The position numbers and the translations under genes were made by a program. Below are positions 36,315 to 47,419 of a DNA stretch of 64,000 nucleotides, piece by piece. Under the pieces are notes generated by a model that saw nothing but the letters and a program-made list of their open reading frames with translations, ran no database searches and was not told where the DNA came from. Positions within the stretch are counted from its first letter, which is position 1. Each line of letters starts with the position of its first letter. The DNA comes from Hemerocallis citrina (lineage: Eukaryota; Streptophyta; Magnoliopsida; Asparagales; Asphodelaceae): the NCBI GenBank assembly GCA_017893485.1, contig CM030361.1, forward strand, positions 140,014,461 to 140,078,460, read 5' to 3'.

Positions 36315-36777
36315 CTAGTATAATGCACGTGCGATGCACATCTATAAAGGTGTGTAGAATTTTGAGGAAGGGGCAGATCATCGAAGAGGTTGCATGCATG
36401 CATGCAAACAGGCATGCACAATTTATACATTTTGATATTTGCATGCATGTGTTACACCTACTGGCTTTGATAGGAGGAAACTTTCTCATGAATAAATTGT
36501 ACATGCAAGTACATGCAAATCTATACTATTAATTATTTTCCCAAATCTATGCAGACAGGTATGCAAATCTATGCATGTTAATTATTTTTCCAATACATGC
36601 AAATTACATTTCTGACCTCCGATATTAACCCTATATTTTTTTGGCCTTTTATGTTTATGAGGGTATGATAGTAAAAAGCCACCAAAATGGGGCTTTGCTT
36701 AATAATAGTATAGATAGATATGAGGGTATAATAGTAAAAAGCCACCAAAATGGGGCTTTGCTTAATAATAGTATAGA
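36315..36777 (-). mobile_element. Short non-autonomous Helitron, 5' end duplicated
   Basis: On the minus strand the 5' end reads TCTATACTATTATTAAGC with a preceding A. The 3' end reads GTGCATCGCACGTGCATTAT then ACTAG followed by T, that is CTAG (36315-36318) after a GC-rich small hairpin. A-T insertion, a TC start and a CTAG end are Helitron hallmarks. There are two 5' ends: one at 36777 and a second at 36714, because the terminal ~63 bases are tandemly repeated (36656-36714 and 36719-36777) with almost no change. No Rep/helicase is present. Confidence 0.7.
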
Positions 36778-36939
36778 TAAATGCTAAATTATGAGAGCCA
36801 ACGTATAGCTTATATGTAGGGATTGGCCATAATATCAATTTTGGAGGGCCCATGGGTAATTGGATGATGGATTGTGTAGTGGACTTTGGAATTTTTTACC
36901 AAAATGATCCACTTTCGAAAGTATTTACCAAAATGACCC
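36778..36939. other. Unassigned spacer with two TTTACCAAAATGA phrases
   Basis: TTTTACCAAAATGATCCACT and TTTACCAAAATGACCCACT (about 36895 and 36924) lead into the palindrome array. Confidence 0.5.
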
Positions 36940-37869
36940 ACTCGCTATCTTAAATAGCGAGTTCGGTGAAAATAACATCGCTGTCTGAGATAGAAAGTAT
37001 ATGTTGAGGTGTTCAAACGTGAAGAAAATTTTCAAGTTTAAACTCGCTATCTCAGGTAGCGAGTTTGGTGAAAAGAGTATCGCTATCTGAGATAGCGAGT
37101 ATATATTGAAGTGTTTCTCCATCACTTGGAGAAAAACTTGAAGAAAAATATCAAGTTTAGACTCGCTATCTAGATAGCGAGTGTGTTTAACAGTTAAACG
37201 GCAATATTACATACAATAGTGTAATAGCGAAACAGCGAGAGTCATTTAAAAACTCCCCAATTGACACTCGCAATCTCAGTTAGCGAGTGTGGTATAAACA
37301 CTCAACTAAAACACACTATAAATCCATTCTATATTAACTCTACCTGAAATGCATACAACATCACTCACTATCTGAGAAAGCGAGTCTATTTGAACTAGAC
37401 TAGCTATCTCAGATAGCGGGTGTAGTTGTACTCAATTTTCAGAAATTTTTTGAACATGAAATGTATACAACTACACTCGCTATCTGATATAGCCAGTCTA
37501 GTGCAAATAAACTTGCTATCTCAGATAGCGAGTGTTGTTGTACTCAATTTTCAGAGAAATTTTGAACATGAAATATATACAACTACACTCGTTATCTGAG
37601 ATAGCGAGTCTAGTTCAACTGAACTCGTTATCTCGGATAGCGGGTGTAGGTCTATACATTTGCATGTTTAAATTTTTTCTAAAAATTAAGTACAACTACA
37701 CCCTCAAGGTCAGTTGAAATAGACTCAATATCTGAGATACCGAGTGTAGTTATATATATTTCAGGTAAAAATTGCATGTTTAAAATTTCTCTAAAAAATG
37801 AGTACAACTACACTCGCTATCGAGATAGCAATGTCAGTTGAACTAGACTAGCTACCTGCGATAGCGAGT
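36940..37869. repeat. Array of 15 palindromes, half-site ACTCGCTATCT (element D)
   Basis: Copies of a 21-24 bp palindrome made of ACTCGCTATCT and its complement AGATAGCGAGT occur near 36940, 36975, 37042, 37079, 37161, 37267, 37362, 37399, 37475, 37511, 37587, 37622, 37722, 37811 and 37847. The spacers are AT-rich, 12-85 bases long and partly repeated (TAGTTGTACTCAATTTTCAG; GAACATGAAATRTATACAAC). Each copy differs by one to four bases, mostly keeping symmetry. I found no convincing terminal inverted repeat or target duplication, so it may be the inner part of a MITE like A and E. Confidence 0.88.
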
Positions 37870-38493
37870 GTAATTATATACGATAGTCGTATTATGAATG
37901 TTACTTAACAGATTAAGTGGTGCCCAAGCTATAAACAAATTCTAGCTTTGTCCATGCTGTGCAATAAACTATAAATTCTAAATTATAGTGAGAACATCAT
38001 ATTGTTCGGTAGAGAAAAAGGAGAACGAAATTATAAAAGATTAAAATCATGTATTTCGCTTGTAGCTAATGATAAATTAAGTAGATGAAATTGTATTTTT
38101 GCAATCTGATGTCTATATATTTTACTTTTTTGAAGTCATTAAATTATACCTACCCTGTGTAACTCAGTATATAACACTAAAAAACATCAATATACAAAAG
38201 ATAAAAAACAACTTACAATATGTTTCAAAAAATAATAATAATAAAGAAACTAAAAGTTAACCACAATTATATTAAATAAGACTAATATAAATTTATAGCA
38301 AACGGGAAAAAAAAGAACAAAAAAAAGAAGGTGCACGAGAACTTGAAAAGGGTCCAGAGAGAGAGAGAGAGAGAAAAACTTGCAAAGTATAAGGAGAGAT
38401 CAGTAATTATAAGGTAGAAGAGGAGGATACATTTAAGAATAGAAGATGATTTATATTCATCTTTTTGTACCTACTTCTAAACTTATACATGAT
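37870..38493. other. AT-rich spacer, no gene
   Basis: Nothing coding. A short (GA)n tract lies at about 38355-38375. Confidence 0.55.
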
Positions 38494-38496
38494 TTA

Positions 38497-39241
38497 GAGC
38501 ATCTGTAGTTCGTTGAATGTAAAAATATTCATATATGGATAAATGGAAATAGGAATTCAACTTTTGCTGCACTCGTGCAAAGCTATTTTTTAGCTAAGAT
38601 GGCACATGAAGTGCCGTCGGAGAGGACGGACAGCACTCAAAGTGCCGTCGGAGCGCACATGGAGAAAAAAATAATATATTTTAAAGACGGACGGCACATG
38701 AAGTGCCGTCGGAGACGGAGAAAAAAAAAATTCAAAGCAAATGGGACGGACGGCACATGAAGTGCCGTCCAAGAGCCCAGTGGGATTTTTTGTCATCTTC
38801 CGTTTTTTGGAAATTAAAAAAACAATTCATTAATTACAAAAAATTTAAAAAAATTACGAAAACATTTCAGAAATTGCAAAAAAATTTAAAAAATTGCAAA
38901 AATGTTTTCAAAAATTGCAAAAAAAAAATTAAAAAATACAAAAACCTCCGGACGGCACTTCAAGTGCCGTCCGAGGATTTCGGGAGCGACCGCCTTTTTG
39001 GCGATAATTAATGCGATAAATTAATTAATTTTTCCATCCGACGAATAAAAAATTATTTTTTTTCGTGGAACGGCACTTCGAATGCCGTCCCTCACTTATC
39101 GATAAAAGCTATATCGATTCTCATTTATAGCAATCGACTGTAGCGATTTATCGATAAAATGGATATTTGGCAAACGAGTGCAGCACGTTCGTATGCCAAA
39201 TATCCATTTTATCGATATTTGGCAAACGACTACAGATGCTC
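38497..39241. mobile_element. PIF/Harbinger-type MITE with palindrome array (element E)
   Basis: The termini GAGCATCTGTAGTTCGTT (38497) and AACGACTACAGATGCTC (ending 39241) are inverted repeats and match those of element A. It is flanked by perfect TTA duplications (38494-38496 and 39242-39244). Inside are six copies of a palindrome GACGGCAC-nnnn-GTGCCGTC (near 38599, 38626, 38685, 38743, 38948 and 39068). The outer GGACGG/CCGTCC is as in element A but the core differs. No transposase. Confidence 0.92.
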
Positions 39242-39244
39242 TTA

Positions 39245-41627
39245 TGATATTATTTTTAAATTATGCTTTTTAAAATAGATGATACGTGTTAAATTTACAG
39301 GACTATTAAAAGATGTCACATGACTGATTTCCAGAGCACAGTGATCCACGACAAGTTGTTCAGGTTAGTTTGATCATATAGTTTAAGTTGTTACTAGTAT
39401 ATCCCATGTGCAATATTGCACAGACCAAATCAATTATGAGAGATTGTAAAACTGTAAGATAATTTCTAAACTTTAACTTATAGCAACATTTAATTAAGAA
39501 GAAGAAAAAAGAAACAAAAGTTGCGCACTTTATCACTGTGCAAAGTTTAAGAATAAGATAAAAATTATATAAGATATAAAGATGACATTCTCCTTAAAGG
39601 TGGTTGCTACAATGCAGAGTGCAAAAAAATATCATTTTGATGTGGCTATCTATATATCTAACTCTTTAAACCTTTTAATCTTCAAGGTGACAACTATTGG
39701 ATTGTGAACGGAAAACTAATGTTGTTATACTTATCTTTTAAAACTGTAAACGAAAATTGGAGTAAATTTTATTATATTTGCTTGAGCTGAGTTTAAAACT
39801 ATGGTATTTCTTTCTCCCTTTTCTTAAACTAGACAGTTATATGAGTAAAAGCAGATTATTTCCAAATTTGTAGTAAGAAGATCAAAAGAGAAAACACGAA
39901 ACTAAACAAATTAAAAAATTACTTGGTCAATATTTTTTTTTATTGAATATGAGATTATGTGTTGGAATTGCAGAGTATGAGCTGGGTATTAAATCCTTCA
40001 ATAGGTCTATACAAATAAAATAAAAGGTTGATTAAGCTTTAAATTGTTTTCACCAATCAGAATTTTTTTCATGTAAACATAAAATGTATACGAAACGAAG
40101 AATCATTAATTCTAGAGCGCAATAAAATCAACAGATTAATATAGCATATCAAAACCATATTCTTGGTACCTTGTTTAATTAACATTGAGTTTAACAACAA
40201 TAAGTTCTGTTTAAAGCAGAAAATAAGTTTGATTAGGTTATTTTTTGCTAGTAAAAGAAAAGAAGAGTATATTTCAAATAAATGAAACAAAATTTCTCAA
40301 TTATAAAGAAAATTAGTTTATGGTCTTCCATCCAAAAGTTTCCTAGTCGCTTTCGAAAAGTTGACGCCGTGTAGGCTCAATGAAGGGTCCTAACTAAGCA
40401 GCTAAGACCCAATTTAAGAGTAACTCAGTAAGAGCCCTAGAATTAAGACCCTTGTAGGCCCAATGAATTTGGAAGTAGCTCAGAATCGTAGAACAATTTT
40501 TAAAGGACAAAGTTTAGATGATGAGTATGTAAACTAAATAAAGATTGTAAACACACTTTTAAATGATGAATAAAAGCATGATTTAATAAATCCATATAAT
40601 TGAGAAAAACAAATATTATGCTAAGGCGATTTTCCTCCTAAAAGAACGGATTTTGCCACTATTTTCTCCTGTTGCAAAAAAAATATTCACCAATATAGTC
40701 AAATCTTATCTCAAACGTGATCTCGCTTTAAGCAACCATGGAATAACTTGTTACAAAAGACAATATATTTTCATTTCATTTACTTTAGCATGATAGAGAA
40801 TGATAAGCTTAAGCTGTTTGCCAAATGGTAAGGTTGATCCCAATAGGAAATTTTAGCTAGTCTGCTCCAAACGGTTTAATATGAGACCTATCAAAGTGAA
40901 GATACTTATATACAATAAGTTTTCAGGAAGAGCCATCGACAACATAAAGCCTTAGATGTGACGTTTACTGAAGAATGTGCCATAATTGGTTTTCTCAAAA
41001 TTTTTAGAACTATTTCAAAATATGCGTTTTATATATAGTTGTAGACTGCACTTAGATGACAAATATATAAGAAGAAAACATAAACATATGCACAATGTTG
41101 GATTTATATGTCTTGCTTACTATATTCGATGTGAAGAGAAGACGGGGAAGTGACAAGAGGAATCGAGGCGATTGGAAATAGTTTGGAAGCAATAGGCAAC
41201 AACCTTGGGTTTAGCAGGAGACAAATACGGCTGACTGCACTCTCGGTAGTTGACCGCGTTGCGGCTGTTTGCAGATACGGGTGTGTGTCTTGTGGATTCG
41301 ATTAAAGCCCGACTTGTACTCCATGTTAGTCCGTGTTGATAATTATGATATAACCAACAGATCGTACGACTATCTCTTCAGTATACATGAGATAGTTTTT
41401 GTTTCAAGTATGGACAATTAGGGTTTCTCTATATCTCTATATAATCAATGTAATGGCTCCAAACAATGATATGATTTTATTGAATTTCGAATAGAAGAAG
41501 ATGTTAGTGTATACCTTAGAGGCCAACCTTATATTGACCTTGCCACTTTACATTGTATCATGATATTTATTTCATATATGAAGCATTTCATTTATTGTGT
41601 TATTTATTGTGATTAAATGAACTGTAA
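39245..41627. other. AT-rich intergenic stretch; Helitron-like 3' end at its start
   Basis: At 39394-39422 the minus strand has a perfect 16-base palindrome TGTGCAATATTGCACA, then TGGGATATACTAG and T, which looks like a Helitron 3' end (hairpin then CTAG). I could not find a matching 5' end. The rest shows no coding signal. 41100-41600 has LTR-like wording (CTCTATATCTCTATATAATC) but no definable edges. Confidence 0.4.
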
Positions 41628-42196
41628 CCCTCGTTTCCACCGATACATATTTTTCTGTGTATTTTCTACATTTGGATTCTTTATAAAATTTTCCGTTTTC
41701 TTAAATTTGTTTTGTTTTAAATTTATTTTGGATCTCGTATTAAAGTCCATTTATATTCATTAATTGTATTTGCAGTTATTTTCAAATAATTTTAATATTG
41801 TAAAACAATCATATATTATTATTATTATTATTATTATTATTTCTTTGATTGTTTATTAATTTGTGAAAGCTCATAGATTTTAATCCATCTTTATTATTTG
41901 ACTATTTGTAAAGTGTAAGCCCATAAAATCTATTTTTTTAATCCATTTTAATATATATTTTATCTAATTATTAATTTGAAACTCAAATAATTGTTCTTTT
42001 AAACTCAATTGCATCTATCTGCTCACTCAATTATTTCTAGAACCCAGAAATTATATTTTAGTAGTAATCGATTATTTAACTAATATTTATTATTGATTAT
42101 TTTTGTCAAGCCTAAAACTTCATGTAATTATTATAGATCTTTTTATTGGTTTTAACCCAATTATAAACCTAATAATTCTAAAACCCAAACCCGTTA

Positions 42197-45006
42197 TGTA
42201 GCGCCCCGAATTTCTAATATAAGAGCTTAGAAAATACGTGGCACATTCCCAGTGATCCACTTCAACATAATATTAAACATCAACAACACCACTAAAATTT
42301 TCAACATTATTGCAACAAATCTTTTACAAATCACAACGGAATTCAAAAACAAACTCAACTCATAATTTCTTTATTTACAATACCCATTTGTCTCAACGCA
42401 TCTAATACAAATTTACACAAATCTTTTATGAGTCAAATATATCTCAAAACCAACTTAAGCATTCCATCGCCAACTCTAAGCATTAACCTGCAACATGTGA
42501 GGCTAGAGAGAGTCCCTAACCCCCAAAACTAACGGGGTCAGCCATAAATGGTGTGAGTGACATAAAAACAAACGAACAACATGAATGAACATAAATCATA
42601 ATATTCTCAACGAAGGGTAGTAAACCAAATATACCAACATAAGAAGTAACAAGAAGTGTAAACAGGTGGTACAAAAACCGAATGTCAAGTGTGGAAAACA
42701 GTAAAACCAAATGCATGAAAATGAGTCAAGGAAACACAAATGCTATATGCTGACAACGATGATTACTAAGAGATAAAGATAAACTATGAGGATTAGCCCA
42801 TGCCCGATAATTCCGTGATTGATCCCACATCTCAAGTAACCACTTGGATAATTCCGGAGATCATCTCACATCTAGACATAAACACATCATCACATGAATA
42901 CCCCACAAGCGTCGCCTCGACCTTGATCATTCCGGAGATCAATCCCACATCTCAAATAACTACCTGGATAATTCCGGAGAAATATCTCACATCTCAGGTA
43001 ATCTACCTGGATAATTCCGGAGATAAGTCTCACATCTCAAGTAAATCACTTGGATAATTCAGGAGATTAAGTCTCGCATCTAAAGTCATACTGAGGTGCA
43101 TAACTCATGTTCCCATTCATCATAACACTACTAATGCATGTCCTTATTGTTTTTGGGTTACTGAATTACTCAACAAAATCTCCTAGAGTCGGTGTACCCT
43201 ACCGGGTTAACTCAAAACTGAATAACTGAAATGCCTCAACGGGCCTAAACAAAATGACTCAACAAATATCTCAACACCGGTATACTAGGGTCACCTACCT
43301 CTAGAGACTCAAACTCAAAAGTCTAAACAAATTCCACTAACAAGAGTGGCTCAACTGAATATCTCAAAATCATATTCATAACTGAATATCTCAAAAAATC
43401 AAATACCGAATATCTCAAAATCATATTCATAACTGAATATCTCAAAATCAAATACTGAACCAAAGATCAAATATAGACTGAATTATCTGAAAACCAATCA
43501 TTCGAAATAACACTAAAGATTACAAAGATCCATCAGTACCAGTCGACTGTACAGTAGACCAGTCGACTGCCCAGAGGTCAAATATCCAAAATTTTATGAA
43601 AATAAACTAAGTCATAACAATCGACTTAAAGGTCATCAGTCAACTTGAAAAGGTTAATGGTCGACTGTCCCGAAAGGACTGAACAAAATATTTCTCAGTA
43701 GACCAGTCGACTGACAGTAGTCTAAGTCGACTGTCCAGAACACATTTTACAAAATAAATCTCAGTGGATCAGTCGACTGCTAAGAGTCAAGTCGACTGTC
43801 CAGAACAATTCTCCAAAGACTGAAGGTGCATCAGTAGAGTCGTACCAGTCGACTGTATAGTAGGCCAGTCGACTGTCGGCCTACAGTTCTCATAATTTAG
43901 GTCTAAATACGAAATCCAAACTGGAGTTCTAAAGGTTCATTGTTCATGAAAAATAGTTCACTCTCAGGCAAAATAATCTCACCTCAAATAATCTCCATAA
44001 AGGATACATTACTCAATCACCCAAATGTCGAAATTCAATTCTCAAGATCCATAATCACTAATCTTTCCATTAGGGTTTCTCAAAACTAATCTCCTTTCAC
44101 AACTAAGATCAAAATCTGATTTGTATACTCCAGATCCAGATGTTCACCATCCGATCACAACCATGATCAATTCTTAACATGCTTTCAAACAATATAATAT
44201 CATAACTCAAGATCTACTCAATATCCATAAGTTTCACAAATATGGTCCAACAATAACAATGGTTCATATACATTCACATCACAATACAAGGATCGTATCA
44301 TTCATATGACGAAATAAAGCTAAACGATGTCATTCACATAAATCAAAACAAACAATGTCATATCATTCACAAAATCAAGCAACAACACAAACAAATGTCA
44401 CTCACCTTGATTTAGAGAAGATCCACGAAAAACTTTCCTCCTTGCTAGATCCAAAACTTCTTTCTCCACCAAAGTAAATCTCCAAAATTCTATGTATTGT
44501 CAATGACGGCTGGAGAAATTTCTTTTAAATGCCCGGAATAGATTTAGGGTTTTACCCAATTTTGTAAAACAGTCCTTTCCAAAATGCAACTTGCACACAT
44601 GATTCGATTCTTGAAAATTTCATCAAAGTTTATTTAAATTGGGACTTAAGTGAAAATATACTTCTAAATCTCAATTGATACTGTTCAAAACGTCCAGAAA
44701 TCACATTTTGCACTTTAACCCTTAAAATTGTCAATTTTACAAAAAGATCCTTCTTTTCTCAAAAATTGCAAATAGTTCCAATAAATTTCAGAAAAATCTG
44801 GAAAAATACTAATTAAATCTCAAATATTAAATAATGATTTTTCATAAGAAAAACTAAATTTTTTCCGACTTCTCAAAAGGTATTTGCACGTGTTTTGCAC
44901 ATGTACAAAAGATAACTTTTTCTGAAAATATTCATTAAATCTCCAAAAATAAGTTTAAATTCATTTTCAAATATAAAAGTAATATTTGAAAATACAGGGT
45001 TCTACA
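42197..45006 (-). repeat. Solo LTR, family X (LTR3), 2810 bp
   Basis: Plus-strand edges TGTAGCGCCCCGAATTTC at 42197 and ACAGGGTTCTACA ending 45006. It has a perfect CGTTA duplication at 42192-42196 and 45007-45011. On its own strand it begins TGTAGAACCC, like LTR4. It contains degenerate CCGGAGAT repeats (42800-43070), a GTCGAC array (43540-43885) and tandem GAATATCTCAAAATC repeats (43365-43460). No internal retrotransposon sequence is left. Confidence 0.92.
43540..43885. repeat. CAGTCGACTG palindrome array in LTR3
   Basis: Around a dozen copies of CAGTCGACTG or one-mismatch forms in 345 bases, often followed by TCCAGA. Homologous to the arrays in LTR1 and LTR4. Confidence 0.88.
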
Positions 45007-45111
45007 CGTTAACCCAATATCTCATTCCTATTTAATTATTTATATTAGAACCATATAATCCTAAATCCAAACACGTTAACCCGTAACCTTAACCCACATC
45101 TTGTTTCTCTG

Positions 45112-45119
45112 TATATATA
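45112..45119 (+). promoter_or_regulatory. TATA box of LTR6
   Basis: TATATATA about 60 bases before the start of the C-rich leader, matching the position of the TATA box in LTR5. Confidence 0.5.
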
Positions 45120-45194
45120 CTAATTATTATCTTAACCCTAATTAATTATCATCTAATCTAATCTTCCCCCAGCTGCCTAATCTTTATTCTTCCC

Positions 45195-46370
45195 ATGTTC
45201 GACTTTGAAACCCAACCCCAGTCGATCTCCATCGTCCCTCCATCCTCGACCTCGCCCTTGCTGCAGCCATCGCCTTACCACCCTGTCCTCGTCTCCATCT
45301 TCACCGCGACCACCACCGAGCCCCTATCCTCCATTCGTCGACCTCCACTGCATCCGTCGAGCCTCGCCATCAACACAGTCTCTGCCACCGCAACCCGGAG
45401 AACCCATCTCCATCAACCCATAACCACCTCGCGCCCCGTCGACAACCCTTGCCATTGCCGTCGACCTCCAGTCCTCCTTGCCCCTCATCGCCTTTGCCCT
45501 CCCCTATTCACCACCAAACCCATCGAAGCCCCTCCATCCGCTGCACACCCTGCCTCCTCCACCGTAGCCCCTCACCGTTGTTGTTGCATCTCCACCCTCG
45601 CCACTGCGTCGCTGTAGTTCCCACGACCGCCATTGCCAGCAACCCCGAAGCACCACCTCTTCTCCCCTACAGCTGCATCCCTCGCCGCCATCACCGGTGT
45701 CGTCTTCCTCACCCCATCGTTGCTCGGCCCTCGACTGCAGCACCCCCTCGCCAACACCCGCTGCACCTCGTGCCACCACCGCCACCTTCATCCTCTGACA
45801 ACAACCACCAAAGCTAGTGCACCTAACTCCCTTGCTGCCTCTCTCCACCGCTCCGCTACTGCACACCCCATAGTCCCCTCGCCGATCACCCTCGTGCTGG
45901 CAGCCCTGCACTCCTCGCCGTCCTTGTATCACCCCAATAACACCCCGCCGCTCCTTGGCTGCACTCCGACCACTGCAGCACAACAACCACCACCCCATTA
46001 TTGCTGCTTCTTCTTGCTGTTCTTCCATCTCGCTGTCGACAGCAGCACCCCTGATCATCTAACCACCACTACAGATCACGACCGCCACCCTGAGTCTCTG
46101 CCATTGCTGTTCGCCATCGCTATTATTTCTTGTTGTTGTGCCTCCTCGACAGCACCCGATGCCAGGACCATCTCGCCACCATCGCAGTGCCTCATCTTCA
46201 CACCAAACTCTGTCGCCTGTGTTCACTGCGTTGCCGTTGCTTTTGCTGCATTCGCCGCTGTGTGTTGTCGTCTTGCTGCTGTTGTACGTGTTGTCACCGC
46301 CCTGAACCTCTCTTATTCCCGCTATTCTTTCATATTCAGAATCATCATCTATAAGGCAAGTTTCCCTTGA
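45195..46370 (+). other. C-rich leader region of LTR6 (not a gene)
   Basis: Long frames here (up to 245 codons, rich in Pro, Thr, Ser and Ala) come from CCACC/TCGCC-type sequence. All three forward frames are open in places, the minus strand is also open, and the homologous region of LTR5 (33075-33700) does not keep any of these frames. It lies just downstream of the TATA box and ends at ATAAGGCAAG, a conserved phrase in both LTRs. Confidence 0.65.
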
Positions 46371-47366
46371 ACTAGTTTATTATTCTTGTTCAAGGATTTT
46401 CTTTGATCTTCCCAAGTAATTCCCATTTCAATCATCATATTCTATTTGTTTGGTACTCTTCAAAGAGACTATTACGAATTTATCTGCAAAACCAAGTAGT
46501 AGTCCTCTTCATGTGCCATTTTCTTTGATTCAAATCCAAGCCTTGTTATACATCATTATATTTATACACTACACGAATATATAGAATAGAAACATGTTAT
46601 ATAGAAAATGATGATTGAATGCTTTTCGACTGGATATGATGTTCATGCTGTGTTAATAATAATGGTTTATCTCATTAACAGTAGAATTCCAACCTTATGA
46701 TTGATTATAAATTCCTATTAATTATTTGCTATGAATTCATATGCATGTGTACTTTGTTTATTGTTAATTAATAATAATCAATTTGCTGGCATGTTGTTTA
46801 TTGCATATTGTTTTGAGGTTTGACCTATTTGCTGTTATAATTATATAGAACTTTCCAACATTTGTATCACTTTGAATCTGTTTTCCAGAAATTTTTACGG
46901 ATCTAAATTCTGATTTATAAACTATAAGTTATCATATTTTTAACACTATTAGGTTTTAATTTTCAGAATCGAGCCTGTACATGTAATCAGTAAAGAATGA
47001 AATTAAACACCTAGCTAATGTAGTAATAATATATCGTGTGAATATACGTTGGAACCGAAAGGGAGTCCATTATTCAGAACCCCTGACGGAACCTGGTTTG
47101 CTTTTCTGTAGCAACGGGAAAGTTAATTTTTGTACAGCAACGTCTTGCTGTCCAGCATGTGTGTTTTGTGTTTTTAAGTGTATCTATGTTTGACTTTGCA
47201 TCTAGTGAATAGAATTAGTAATACCATGGATTGCATTGCCTTGCCATCTCCTTGAAATCACTACGAAACTTTTTTACCCATTGCATGTCCACACTTGAGT
47301 GTAATAAAATATTAACAAGCTGGAGTATTAAGTGTAACACCCCATAATTTTCAAAGTATAATATAA

Positions 47367-47414
<48 letters not shown>

Positions 47415-47419
<5 letters not shown>

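Noticed and set aside
36940..37869. CRISPR array
   Set aside because: Repeats of about 23 bp with irregular spacers superficially resemble one, but this is plant nuclear DNA, spacers are uneven and partly repeated, and there are no cas genes.
45633..46370. A 245-codon Pro/Thr/Ala-rich plus-strand frame
   Set aside because: Lies in the C-rich LTR leader; several frames on both strands are open and the homologous LTR5 does not keep the frame.
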